From Bifidobacterium moraviense (GTDB taxonomy: Bacteria > Actinomycetota > Actinomycetes > Actinomycetales > Bifidobacteriaceae): a stretch of DNA of 64,000 bases. Location: NCBI RefSeq assembly GCF_012932365.1, contig NZ_JAAIIH010000015.1, forward strand, positions 1-64,000, given 5' to 3'. Under the pieces are notes generated by a model. That model saw only the letters and a program-made list of their open reading frames with translations. It searched no databases and was not told where the DNA came from. Of this stretch, positions 1 through 8,919 are shown one piece after another; the first letter of the stretch is position 1; each line of letters opens with the position of its first letter. A program made the position numbers and the translations under genes.

Positions 1-149
1 GGCGGGAACGGGGCTCGGACGACAGGGAAACCGATGTCCGCTGCCGGGATTGGCGGCCGGAGCGCACGGGTGCGGATGTTGGGCGGGAGCAGCTGTTGGA
101 CGGGAGCGGCTGCGCACGGATTGGGTGGATCCGGCCGTCCGGTCGGCGC

Positions 150-640
150 TCGGCCACGCAGATTTGGCGGAAGTGACCATCACAAAACACCGCCCACGCA
201 CCGATTGGGGGCGGAAGCGACCATCGCGCACCATCGGCCGCCGCGCGATACCGGTCGCCGCGACGACCGTCCGCAGATTGGGCGGATCCGACCATCGCGC
301 TACCGGCCGCACACAGATCGGCGGAACTGACCATCAGCAAACACCCACCGCACGCAGGTTGGGTGGATCCGACCATCGCCCGAACCGCGCGAATCGCAGA
401 TTTGGCGGAACTGACTATCACCCGGACCGCGTGGGTCACAGATTTGGCAAAAGTGACCCCGGAGAGCCGTTTTCAGGTCGCCCCGGGGTCACTTCCGCCA
501 AATCTGCGTGCAGCCGATGTTTCGCGATGGTCAGTTCCGCCAACTCTGCGTGCAACCGATGTTTCGCGATGGCCGGTTCCACCAAATCTGCGAACCGTAC
601 GATTCCGATGATGGCCGGTTCCGCCAAATCTGCGCGGCCG
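150..640. repeat. Dyad-symmetric array of a CAGATTTGGCGGAA repeat
   Basis: Forward copies of a 14-base core, CAGATTTGGCGGAA, or close variants lie at 159-172, about 274, 314, 355, 397-410 and 439-450. Reverse-complement copies follow at 493-506, about 535-549, 586-600 and 618-634. The centre is an inverted repeat with 24-base arms at 439-462 and 483-506, each containing GTGACCCCGG. Most copies carry a GACCATC-like flank. I see no coding signal; the open frames here have repeat-driven composition. The same architecture occurs at 51905-52057. Function is unknown. It could be a non-autonomous mobile repeat or a structured terminator or binding array. Confidence 0.75.
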
Positions 641-1020
641 GACGCCGGAACCGCAAATGCCGAATGGAAACCGGAACCGTCCGATCCGCGTCCCGGCACG
701 CCACGCGCACGGACGAAACCACCCGACCCCGCAACCCGCAACCGTCGCCCCCAGCATCACCGGAGACAAACACGACAACACCGGGAAGCGGCCGCGCGTC
801 ACCGGGAGCGCCCCCTGCGTCACGCGGAGCGGACACGCTCCCGATGACGCGACCGGAAAACCGCGCAATCACGCCGATCCCAGCACCACCGTCACACGGA
901 GCGGACGCTCCGCGTGACGCAAGAAGCGCCCCACGTGACGCCCGCGCACGGATCCGCCCCGCATGACGGTGAAACGCATGACGATCCCGCATGACGGTGA
1001 AACGCATGACGAGACGCATA
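641..1020. repeat. Gene-free segment with hairpin and short tandem repeat
   Basis: No credible gene is seen. A near-perfect hairpin lies at 891-918, with 13-base arms built on GTCACACGGAGCG. A 24-base unit beginning GCATGACGGTGAAACG is present twice, at 961-984 and 989-1012, a 28-base period. TGACGC/GCGTCA words recur through the segment. No function can be assigned. Confidence 0.55.
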
Positions 1021-1023
1021 CGG

Positions 1024-1065
1024 AAAGGCGGCCCGGACGGAGATCAATCCGCCCGGGCCGCCCCC
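1024..1065 (-). terminator. Terminator of the large secreted glycosidase
   Basis: Perfect 10-base arms GGCGGCCCGG (1027-1036) and CCGGGCCGCC (1053-1062) flank a 16-base loop. On the minus strand the stem is followed by a short T run. It sits just past the stop of the gene ending at 1112. Confidence 0.7.
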
Positions 1066-1111
1066 GGCGATATTCAGTTATGCATTCGGTTATTCAGCGG
1101 ATCGGAGACGC

Positions 1112-4100
1112 TCAGGACAGCGCCTTGAACGCGATGCCCTCGTACGTCCACTCACCCGAAGCGACCAGCGAATCACGCTCCAGCAGCGACGTGGTCCACA
1201 GATGCTCCCCGGTGTACGGGTCGTACAGGCGGTACACGTCGATCTTCGCGGTCGGATTCTCGTAGAACGCGATGCCCTCGTCGTTCCAGCCCACGCCCAG
1301 CAGGTGGTCGCGCTCCTCGGTCGAGGTCGTCCACAGATGCTGGTTGCCCGCAGGATCATACAGGCGGTACACGGGAACGCCCGCATGCTCGTCCATCGTG
1401 AAGCCCGCGCCCTCCGCGTTCCAGCCCATGCCCGGCAGGGCACCGGACTCGGCCGCGGAAGCCGTCCACATGTGACGGTTCGAACCGGCCGAGTAGAAGC
1501 GGTTCACCACCGTGGAACCACTGCGGATCGCGAACTCCAGAGCCAGCGAACCATACCAGGTGGAATCCGAGGACGGGACCGAGATCGTCACGCGGTACGT
1601 GCCCGCCGCGGTCGGCGCCGTCTTCGACGGACCGTACGTGGTCGTGCCCGCGCCCGTGTACGTGATCTCGTACGTGCCCTTGAACTCGCTGGACGGCGTG
1701 CCGGTGTAGCCGGCGTGCGACTGGCCGTCGAACCACGCGTCCGCCGCGGCCACGCCCGCGATCGTCGCCTGCTTCTTCGTGATGACCGTCGTGCCGCCGC
1801 CGGTCGACGGGCGCTGCACCAGACCGGCGCGCGCGTCGGTCAGCGACTTGAGCGCGTCGTCCACCTGCTGCTGCGTGGCGTCCTGGTCGGCCAGCACCTG
1901 CTTCGCGGCATCCAGCTGCTTGCTCAGGTTGTCCCACGACGTGTACGTGTAGTCATCGGCCTTCAGGTTGCCCATGTCGGCCGTGACCTCGTCCACCTTC
2001 GCCTGCAGCTTGGACCTGTCCACAGTGGTCTTGGCGACCACGGTGACGGTGCGCTCCTTGGTGGTCTCGTTGCCCGCGGCATCGGACACTCTGTAGGTGA
2101 CCTTGTACGCGCCGGGCTTCGAGGTGTCCACCTTGTCGGCACCCTCGATCGTGATCTTGCCGGTCAGATTGCCGTCCACGTTATCCGAAGCGGTCACGCC
2201 CGCCTTCGCATCGAAGACGTCGCCGACCGTGACGGTCACATCATCGGCACCGGAGATCACCGGAGCCGTGGTATCGCCCGCGCCCGCCTTGGCCTTCCAC
2301 TGCGCGTACAGCGTCAGGTCGCCGGTCACCGGAGCGTCGAAGGAGTAGGCGTTCTTGCCCTCCTTGTCCGTGGTCCAGCCCGTGAAGTCGTAGCCGTCGT
2401 AGGTCGGGTCGGCGGGCTTGGCCAGCTTGTCACCCTTGGTCACGGTCGCGGTGGCATCGCCCGCAAGCGTGCCGCCGTTCGCATCGAACTTCACGACGCA
2501 CTGACCAGCGGCGGCAGCAGCCTTGGCGGCAGCCTTCGGAGCGGCAGTCGGCGTTGCGGAAGCCTCGGCGGCAGCCTCAGCAGGCTGCGTCACGTCGACC
2601 AGCGCCGGGGCAGCCGTCTGCTGGGCAGCGACCTTGGTCTCCTGCGACTGGGCCTTGGCGACCGACTGCCGAGCAACGGCCTTGTTCGCCGTAGTGGTGG
2701 TGTCGGCGGCCTGCTTGGCCACGGCCAGCCAGGAGATGACCGGATCATTGGAGCCTGCGCCCTGCTTGGTGACGCGATAGGTCACAGTCGCATCCGCAGT
2801 CAGCGTGAAGTCGAAGCCACCCGTGTAGGTGCTGGAGTTCGCGCTCAGCGGGATGGATCCCTTGGCCAGCTCGTTGTCTCCCGCGGAGACAGTCTGGTAC
2901 AGGTTGCGGTCGCGGGGCCACCAGTCGTTGAAGCCGGCGGTCAGCGTGTACTTGCCGGCCTTGAGCGGCAGACGGTACACGATGTCCTTGTCGGCCCCAG
3001 CCCACAGGCCCGTGGAGTTCTTGTCGTTGATGTCCGTGCCGCCCTTGACGTTGATGCCGTCATTGACGTAACCCCACTGGTCGTCCGCGGAGGACACCTG
3101 ATCGACCTTGTCGTTCTCCAGAGTCACGGCGTTCTTCACCGCAGTGTACTGCGGGGAGGCAGTGCTGGTACCGGAGTCGATGTAGTAGACCAGACCATCC
3201 GGGATCACCTCGACAGTGGCCTCGATGGTTTGCGCCTTGCCGTTGACGGTGGCTTGACCGGAGAGGGTCAGGGTGTCGTAGGCTTCGGCGGCCTTGAACG
3301 CGGCGACCGATGCGGCATTCCACGTGACGGTGACGTCCGCGCCGTTGTAGGACACGGTCTTCGGCAGATCCTGTCCCACGGTGCCGGCGACGACGCCGAT
3401 GTTGGTCGGCTGCTTCTCGACGGCGAGCCACGAGATCACCGGATCCTTGCCGCCGTTGGAGAGCACCTTGAACGTCACGGTGGCGTCCTCGGCGAGCGTG
3501 AAGCTCACGTTGCCGGTGGACGTCTTGCCTGCGGTACCAAGGCTGGCGAGCTCGGAGCCGTCGACGGTCTTGTCCTGACCGTTCTCGGTCCACGTGGCCT
3601 GCAGCTTCATCGGGCGGTTCTCGCCGGTCCACCATTCGGTGAAACCTGCGGCGAGGTTGTAGGAACCGGCTTCGAGCGGCAGCGTGTACGTCAGCTCCTT
3701 ACCGGTCTGGTACAGGCCGGTGTTGTACTTGTCATTGGCGTTGGTGTTGGTCTTCACCGTGACGCCGTTGCCATAGCCCCAGTCTCCGGCCTTCTGGTCG
3801 GCCACCGCGTTGCGCAGCGACGGAATCGCGGCCTTGACGGCGTTGTACTCGGGTGAGCCAGCATCGCCGGTCACGCCGGAGTCGATGAAGTACTCAATGT
3901 TGAGCGAAGGCAGCACTTCCACGCTCGCGGTGACGCGGTAGCGGTAAGTGCCGTCGATCTTGTCGTCGGTCAGACCGGTGATGGTGGCCTGCGTGTAGTC
4001 GCCGGCGTTGGACACGCTCTGGGCGGCAGACGCATCCCACGTCACGGAGACGTCCTTGCCGTCGATCGTGACGGTCTTCGGCAATCCAGCGCCCTTGGCC

Positions 4101-7100
4101 GCGGCGGCGACCAGACCCAGCTGCTTCACGTCCGGGCTGATGTTCTTGTCCACCAGCCCCTTGCTCGCGGCGTCGAGACGGGCGACGAGCGCCTGCACGC
4201 CTTCGGTGTCGAGACCGTAGGCAGCGGGATCCGCGAGCGCCTCGTTGGCGGCATCGAGGTTGGCCTTGAACACGGCCCACGTATCCGGGTTCCAGTCGTC
4301 GGCGGTGAGGTTGGCGTAGGAGTCGACGGCGGTCTGGAGCGGCGAGACGTCCAGCTGCCCGGCGGCGGTGGCCTTGACCACGCCCACGGCGTCGATGGAG
4401 ATCGCGTTACCGTCGGCGGTTTCGAACGTCACGGTGTGGGTGCCGTTCTTGAGGCCGCGCAGCTCGTACGTGGTCGGCTTGCCGTTGTCGGCGGCGATGG
4501 TCGCGGCGTTGAGAGCGATCTTCGTGCCGTCCACCGTCACGTTGAGCTTGGCCTTGCCGTTGTTGGCGCCAAGCAGGTCGATGCCCGTGCCGTTGAACGT
4601 GTAGGTGAGGGTAGCGCCCTTGCCGGTGGAGTTGGAGATGGAGCGCTTGTAGACGTACATGCCCTGGCCGTTGAGGTGCTGCCATTTCTCGTTGTAGGTG
4701 AGCAGCGCGGAACCGTCGGCCCAGCTGCGCTGGTGCATGTTGTCGATCAGATCGGTGTAGTACGGCGTAGCGCCGGCGATGCGCTCGACCTTCAGGTTAT
4801 CGAACTGGACGAAGTTGAAGGTGGAGCCGAGCTGAACACGGCCGGTGGCCTGCGGCTGCGGGTCGGTGTAGGTGGCGACTTCGACGCCGTTGATGTACGC
4901 GGTGTACACGTCGCCGAGCACCTGCACGGCGATGTTGTTCCACTGGTTCGCGCCGGTCTTGAAGTTCGTCGCCTTGCCGGACTGGAGCACCGCGCCGAAG
5001 CGCATGAAGTCCCAGGATCCGTCGGGCTTGACGCGCAGCTGCGCGGGCGAGTCGTCCTTGCCGTTGGAGCTGTTACCCCACTGGCGGGCGCCGACCGTGG
5101 CGTTGCCGGCATCGGCCTCGAACAGCACGTTCACGCTCACCTTGTAGTTGGCCCAGCGGTAGTCGCCGAGCGTGGTGACCGGGTCACCGCCGTTCCATGC
5201 GCCGCCGTTCCACGAGCCGTAGGCCATGCCGGGGCCGACCTGCTGGCGCATCACATGGTTGCCGTCGGCGTTCTTCACGATCTCGAAGGCGCCGTTGGTG
5301 TCGTTGGTGTAGCGCGCGGTCGCGCCGGTGTCGCCGCCGCGGGAGTCGAGGTAGCTTTCGCCGGAATCGACCAGATTGCCGTTGGTGTCGATGGTCTGGA
5401 CGTTACCGTAGCCCTTGTACTCGAAGTCGTCCGCGTACAGCGTCTCGTCGTCGGTCTTGCCGTTGTCCTTGCCGGATTCGTCGGTGTCGAGCACGGCGTA
5501 GTCGTTGCCGTCCACGTACTCCTTGTTGGACGGCATCTGGCTGCCCTTGCCGTCGCGCGCGGTGATGATGCCACAGTCGTTCACGGCGTCATCCAGCGTG
5601 GTGGCGGTCACGATGCTCCACGGCTTGACCTGGAACTCGTAGTAGCCATCGGCGTCGGGCTGCAGCTCGGAGATCGGCTTGACGTAGTTGGCGTCGTAGG
5701 CCTCGCCGTCATCGGCGGCACGGGTCTCCCACAGCTCCATCGTCTTGTCATCGCCGAGGTTCATGTCCTGAGCCTTGATGCGGTACGTCTTGGTGTACTG
5801 CGAATCGTTGACGATCACGGTGGAGAAGTCGGACTTGTCCGGGGCGGCCAGCGTCATGTAGCTGGTGGCACCGCCGCGGGAGCTGTTGGCTGCGCTGCCG
5901 CGTCCCGGCGGGTTGCCGTCGGTGATGTCGCTGCGGGACGCGTTCGGGATGCCGCGCCAGATGCTCGCGTTGTTGTTGGAGTCGTAGCCGGTCTTCGCGA
6001 AGCGGGACACCTGCTCCAGCACGGCGAACGCGCCGTCCCAGTTGATGGTGCCGCTCCACGGGTCGTGCATGGTGATGACTTCCTTGGAGGAGTACTGGAA
6101 GCCGTCGTAGAACGCGGAGATGGCCGGCTGGTAGATGAAGTTGGTGCGGCGGGAGCTGGTGAAGCCCTTGACGTACGTGTTCGCCATCTCCAGGGCGGAG
6201 TTGATGCCGCCGATGCCGGTGCCGGACGTGCCGTTGTTCTGGCCGTTGTTGGTGCCGTCGCCTTCACCCGAACCGGTGTTCATGGTGTTGTTCGGACGAT
6301 CGCCGGTCACGGAGAAGCTGGCCTGGGCCTCGGAGTTCCAGACCTCCTTGTCGTACTGGTCGGCCAGGGTCTTGAAGTTGTTGCCCTGATCGGCGGTGTT
6401 GTAGTGGTATCCGGCGATGTCGACGGCGTTGCGCAGCGCTTCGTCGCTGAGCATGTCGTCGCCGAAGGAGCCGGTGCTCACCTCGTCGGAGATGACGGTG
6501 CGGATCTTGTGGAAGAGCTCCCTTTCGGTGTCGGACTTGAAGCCGGCGTTCTCGTCTTTGCTGTCGAAGCCGGTCGAGTCGGTCTTCACGCGGTTGGCGA
6601 AGTCCTTGGTCCAGGCCAAATCAGGGCCGGACTCGTTGATGTGCGGGTTCACGGAGTCCACCATGAAGCCGTACTCGCGGTACGCGGCAAGAATCGTGTT
6701 CTTGTACCACTTGTAGACGTCGTCGTTGCCCTTGACCCACGCGGGCGAGCGCCAGCGCAGGATGCTCACCTTGACGTTCGGGTTGACCTTGAGCGCGTCG
6801 GCGGCCAGCTGGAAGCCGGGCTCGTGCTTCACGTTCGGGTACTCGGTGGAGGAACGCATGGTCGCGGCGTTCGGACCGGTGGAGGTGTTCTGGTCGTTGC
6901 CCATCTCGATCTTGACGGTGTTCATGACGGGGTTGTCGCCGCCGAACAGGACCTTGATCATCTCCCAGTAGGCTTCCGGATGCTGCGCCTTGTAGTCCAT
7001 CAGCAGCGAGCTGGTGGAGTTGGCGCTCAGCACGCCGAATCCCTTGAACGTCAGACCGTTGACGCTCTTCGCCGCGGTCTCCACGTCGGCGCCGTTGACC

Positions 7101-7258
7101 ACGACGTCGATCGGGGTATCGGCCGCATACGCTGCCGTGCCGGAGACGACGAACGGCGCGAACATCGCCAGCGCCGCGGCGGCCACCGTGGCCTTCCGGG
7201 CGAGCGAGCGCGCCATTCCTCCGATGGGCTTATCGGGGGGGGTGTTCCCTTGTTTCAT
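1112..7258 (-). CDS. Secreted multidomain glycoside hydrolase (GH59/GH30-like)
   Basis: The 2048-residue protein starts at the ATG at 7258, which has a GGAG site and opens a clear signal peptide ending near AYA-AD. An upstream in-frame extension to 7420 lacks these and overlaps the promoter. Rough domains: clan-A glycosidase barrel 40-620 with GH59-like motifs (FKGFGVLSA, KIEMGNDQNT), probable acid/base Glu near 210 (HINESG) and nucleophile Glu near 309 (VWNSEAQ); LamG-like lectin 700-825; carbohydrate-binding-like 833-965; FIVAR 970-1045; two related carbohydrate-binding modules 1118-1283 and 1356-1516, each preceded by an Ig-like segment; Ala-rich linker; InlB-like repeat 1588-1654; Ig-like 1661-1741; FIVAR 1746-1814; MBG-like 1823-1913; three DUF5648-type repeats 1916-2048. 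There is no LPXTG anchor. GH59 members act on beta-galactosides, so a galactan or glycoconjugate substrate is inferred, not shown. A LacI-type operator overlaps the promoter. Confidence 0.85.
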   Translation of the reverse strand: MKQGNTPPDKPIGGMARSLARKATVAAAALAMFAPFVVSGTAAYAADTPIDVVVNGADVETAAKSVNGLTFKGFGVLSANSTSSLLMDYKAQHPEAYWEMIKVLFGGDNPVMNTVKIEMGNDQNTSTGPNAATMRSSTEYPNVKHEPGFQLAADALKVNPNVKVSILRWRSPAWVKGNDDVYKWYKNTILAAYREYGFMVDSVNPHINESGPDLAWTKDFANRVKTDSTGFDSKDENAGFKSDTERELFHKIRTVISDEVSTGSFGDDMLSDEALRNAVDIAGYHYNTADQGNNFKTLADQYDKEVWNSEAQASFSVTGDRPNNTMNTGSGEGDGTNNGQNNGTSGTGIGGINSALEMANTYVKGFTSSRRTNFIYQPAISAFYDGFQYSSKEVITMHDPWSGTINWDGAFAVLEQVSRFAKTGYDSNNNASIWRGIPNASRSDITDGNPPGRGSAANSSRGGATSYMTLAAPDKSDFSTVIVNDSQYTKTYRIKAQDMNLGDDKTMELWETRAADDGEAYDANYVKPISELQPDADGYYEFQVKPWSIVTATTLDDAVNDCGIITARDGKGSQMPSNKEYVDGNDYAVLDTDESGKDNGKTDDETLYADDFEYKGYGNVQTIDTNGNLVDSGESYLDSRGGDTGATARYTNDTNGAFEIVKNADGNHVMRQQVGPGMAYGSWNGGAWNGGDPVTTLGDYRWANYKVSVNVLFEADAGNATVGARQWGNSSNGKDDSPAQLRVKPDGSWDFMRFGAVLQSGKATNFKTGANQWNNIAVQVLGDVYTAYINGVEVATYTDPQPQATGRVQLGSTFNFVQFDNLKVERIAGATPYYTDLIDNMHQRSWADGSALLTYNEKWQHLNGQGMYVYKRSISNSTGKGATLTYTFNGTGIDLLGANNGKAKLNVTVDGTKIALNAATIAADNGKPTTYELRGLKNGTHTVTFETADGNAISIDAVGVVKATAAGQLDVSPLQTAVDSYANLTADDWNPDTWAVFKANLDAANEALADPAAYGLDTEGVQALVARLDAASKGLVDKNISPDVKQLGLVAAAAKGAGLPKTVTIDGKDVSVTWDASAAQSVSNAGDYTQATITGLTDDKIDGTYRYRVTASVEVLPSLNIEYFIDSGVTGDAGSPEYNAVKAAIPSLRNAVADQKAGDWGYGNGVTVKTNTNANDKYNTGLYQTGKELTYTLPLEAGSYNLAAGFTEWWTGENRPMKLQATWTENGQDKTVDGSELASLGTAGKTSTGNVSFTLAEDATVTFKVLSNGGKDPVISWLAVEKQPTNIGVVAGTVGQDLPKTVSYNGADVTVTWNAASVAAFKAAEAYDTLTLSGQATVNGKAQTIEATVEVIPDGLVYYIDSGTSTASPQYTAVKNAVTLENDKVDQVSSADDQWGYVNDGINVKGGTDINDKNSTGLWAGADKDIVYRLPLKAGKYTLTAGFNDWWPRDRNLYQTVSAGDNELAKGSIPLSANSSTYTGGFDFTLTADATVTYRVTKQGAGSNDPVISWLAVAKQAADTTTTANKAVARQSVAKAQSQETKVAAQQTAAPALVDVTQPAEAAAEASATPTAAPKAAAKAAAAAGQCVVKFDANGGTLAGDATATVTKGDKLAKPADPTYDGYDFTGWTTDKEGKNAYSFDAPVTGDLTLYAQWKAKAGAGDTTAPVISGADDVTVTVGDVFDAKAGVTASDNVDGNLTGKITIEGADKVDTSKPGAYKVTYRVSDAAGNETTKERTVTVVAKTTVDRSKLQAKVDEVTADMGNLKADDYTYTSWDNLSKQLDAAKQVLADQDATQQQVDDALKSLTDARAGLVQRPSTGGGTTVITKKQATIAGVAAADAWFDGQSHAGYTGTPSSEFKGTYEITYTGAGTTTYGPSKTAPTAAGTYRVTISVPSSDSTWYGSLALEFAIRSGSTVVNRFYSAGSNRHMWTASAAESGALPGMGWNAEGAGFTMDEHAGVPVYRLYDPAGNQHLWTTSTEERDHLLGVGWNDEGIAFYENPTAKIDVYRLYDPYTGEHLWTTSLLERDSLVASGEWTYEGIAFKALS

Positions 7259-7401
7259 ATTCACTCCGTATCCACTACCTTGTGTTCCTTCCTTCCGCCC
7301 GCGACTCGCCTTCCGCGGGGACAACCCTTGTCCCCTGGGCCTACGATGCGCCGACGCACCGGCCGCGAACTCAACCATCGAGATCGAAACCGATTGATCA
7401 C

Positions 7402-7437
7402 AGTGTATCCGTGAACACACCTAAATGCAAACGTTCA
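7402..7437 (-). promoter_or_regulatory. Promoter and LacI-type operator for the large glycosidase
   Basis: On the minus strand a -35 TTGCAT (7425-7430) and a -10 TACACT (7402-7407) are exactly 17 bases apart. The -35 lies inside TGCAAACGTTCA (7426-7437, plus strand), a LacI-family operator-like word found at other sugar loci in this window. A bound repressor would block polymerase. The 5' leader would be about 140 bases. Confidence 0.6.
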
Positions 7438-7504
7438 GAAACGATCATCCTTGGGGGAAACGGGGTGTTTCACGATGTTTCTGTATGAGTCTTCTGTCGG
7501 TTCA

Positions 7505-7543
7505 ATATGAGCCGATACGCGCCGATATGAGCCGATACGAACC
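7505..7543. repeat. Phased decamer repeat upstream of the glycosidase promoter
   Basis: The 15-mer ATATGAGCCGATACG occurs at 7505-7519 and again at 7525-7539. GCCGATA recurs every ten bases (7511, 7521, 7531), placing each copy on the same helix face. It is about 75-110 bases upstream of the -35 at 7425. Regulator binding is a guess. The rest of 7438-7627 shows no gene. Confidence 0.45.
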
Positions 7544-7627
7544 GCCGCGAGCGCCTGATTGCGCATCGGAGCCCCACGTTCCCCGCCCCAGCGCCCCGGC
7601 CCTGTGCCGCACCCCGCATCGGCACGC

Positions 7628-7662
7628 AAAAAGGTCCTCCCGTAGCACGCTGCGGAAGGACC
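7628..7662 (-). terminator. Terminator after the hydroxyacyl-CoA dehydrogenase gene
   Basis: GGTCCTCC (7633-7640) pairs with GGAAGGACC (7654-7662) with one bulge. On the minus strand the stem runs directly into TTTTT. It is about 120 bases past the stop at 7781. Confidence 0.7.
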
Positions 7663-7780
7663 CTCAACAACTCCGGTGCGACGCACGTATCACGTATCAC
7701 GCATCACATGTCACGCGATGCGCACGCGCGCCGCCGACGTCAGCCCATCGCCTACGCCGCCCCGGCGTCACCGCCCGGCG

Positions 7781-8716
7781 TCACCGGTACTTGTAGAACC
7801 CCTCGCCGGCGTTGACGCCGGTCTTGCCCTCGTCGATGTAGCGCTTGAGCATCGCGGCCACCTTGCCCTGCACGGTGGCGGGGTCGGCGGCGCGCGGGTC
7901 GAGCATGCCGATGTTGTACGCGGTGGTCAGACCCACCACGTCGAGGATGCGGAACGGGCCGATCGGCGCGCCGGTGGCCAGCTGCCACGTCCTGTCGATC
8001 GTCTCCACGTCCGCCACCTCGTTCGCCAGCAGCGCTTCCGCGGCGGACAGGAACGGCACCAGCATCGAGTTGAGGATGTAGCCCGGCTGCTCCTTGTGCA
8101 GTTTGAGCGGGATCATGCCGATCTGCTCGGCGAACGCCACCACCGCGTCGTACGCGGCCGGATCGGTGCCCGCGTGGCCCATCACCTCGGCGGTGTTGTT
8201 ACGCCAGATCTCGTTGGCGAAGTGCAGCGCCAGGTACTTCTCCGGGCGTCCCGTGTACTGCGCGAACGCGCTCGGCAGCATCGTGGACGAGTTCGTGACC
8301 ACGATCGTCCGCTCCGGCAGGTGCTTCGCCAGCTCGGTGTAGAACGCCACCTTCTGCTTCGGGTCCTCCGCGATGCATTCGATCACCAGATCGGCGTCCG
8401 CGGCGGCCTCCTCGTAGGACGTGGTGAGCGTCAGGCCCTCGTACGCGGCCTCCACCTGTGCCTTGAGCGCGTCGAGCTGCTCCGGCGTGGCGTCCTTGGG
8501 CGCCAGACCGCGGCAGTACGCGGCCGGGTTGGTCTTCATGGCCTCCAACGTGTTGAGATAGATGCCCTTCAGTCGCTCGAACTTCGGCTTCGCGCGGTCG
8601 ATCGACCCTTCGGAGCGCAGCCACACCTTGACGTTGCAGCCCTTGTACGCGCTCTGGAATGCGATCTGGCTGCCCAGCACGCCGCCGCCCGCGACCACCA
8701 CGTTCCTGATGTCCAT
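7781..8716 (-). CDS. 3-hydroxyacyl-CoA dehydrogenase family protein
   Basis: The 311-residue product has an N-terminal Rossmann fold with the dinucleotide motif GGGVLGSQ starting near residue 9, the NSSTML segment typical of the family, and the C-terminal helical domain with PGYILNSML and a GPFRILD region. Length is normal for a monofunctional NAD-dependent enzyme. The start at 8716 is chosen for its GGAGGATATCT ribosome site directly upstream. No other beta-oxidation gene is visible, so the substrate is open: 3-hydroxybutyryl-CoA is the textbook substrate, and related gulonate dehydrogenases share the fold. It could be the distal gene of the leftward acetamidase/ABC operon, but about 200 bases separate it from the next gene upstream. 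Confidence 0.85.
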   Translation of the reverse strand: MDIRNVVVAGGGVLGSQIAFQSAYKGCNVKVWLRSEGSIDRAKPKFERLKGIYLNTLEAMKTNPAAYCRGLAPKDATPEQLDALKAQVEAAYEGLTLTTSYEEAAADADLVIECIAEDPKQKVAFYTELAKHLPERTIVVTNSSTMLPSAFAQYTGRPEKYLALHFANEIWRNNTAEVMGHAGTDPAAYDAVVAFAEQIGMIPLKLHKEQPGYILNSMLVPFLSAAEALLANEVADVETIDRTWQLATGAPIGPFRILDVVGLTTAYNIGMLDPRAADPATVQGKVAAMLKRYIDEGKTGVNAGEGFYKYR

Positions 8717-8919
8717 AGATATCCTCCTTCGGATGCGTCCGGGCGTGCGGCCGGACGACCGTGCCTGCCTGCATCGCATCCCGGACGGATGGGTTGCGGG
8801 CCCGCCCGGTCCCTGTTGACCCGGCGCGCGCCCGATGCCTCCAGACTAGCCCGCGCCGATCACGATGCGGCAATCCGTTTCCACGCGTTGTCGCGATGTG
8901 CCGCGGCGGGCGGTCCGCT

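Noticed and set aside
150..640. CRISPR-like array
   Set aside because: Repeat units are degenerate, switch orientation at the centre and lack uniform spacers or nearby cas genes.
50..966. Several overlapping open frames in the left repeat array
   Set aside because: Their composition comes from the repeats; no ribosome sites or domain motifs.
1202..3856. Long open frame (884 residues) on the plus strand opposite the glycosidase gene
   Set aside because: High-GC antisense shadow: Arg/Gly/Val/Leu-rich, no domains, and the minus strand has clear domains throughout.
4436..7414. Long open frame (992 residues) on the plus strand
   Set aside because: Antisense shadow of the same glycosidase with no recognisable motif.
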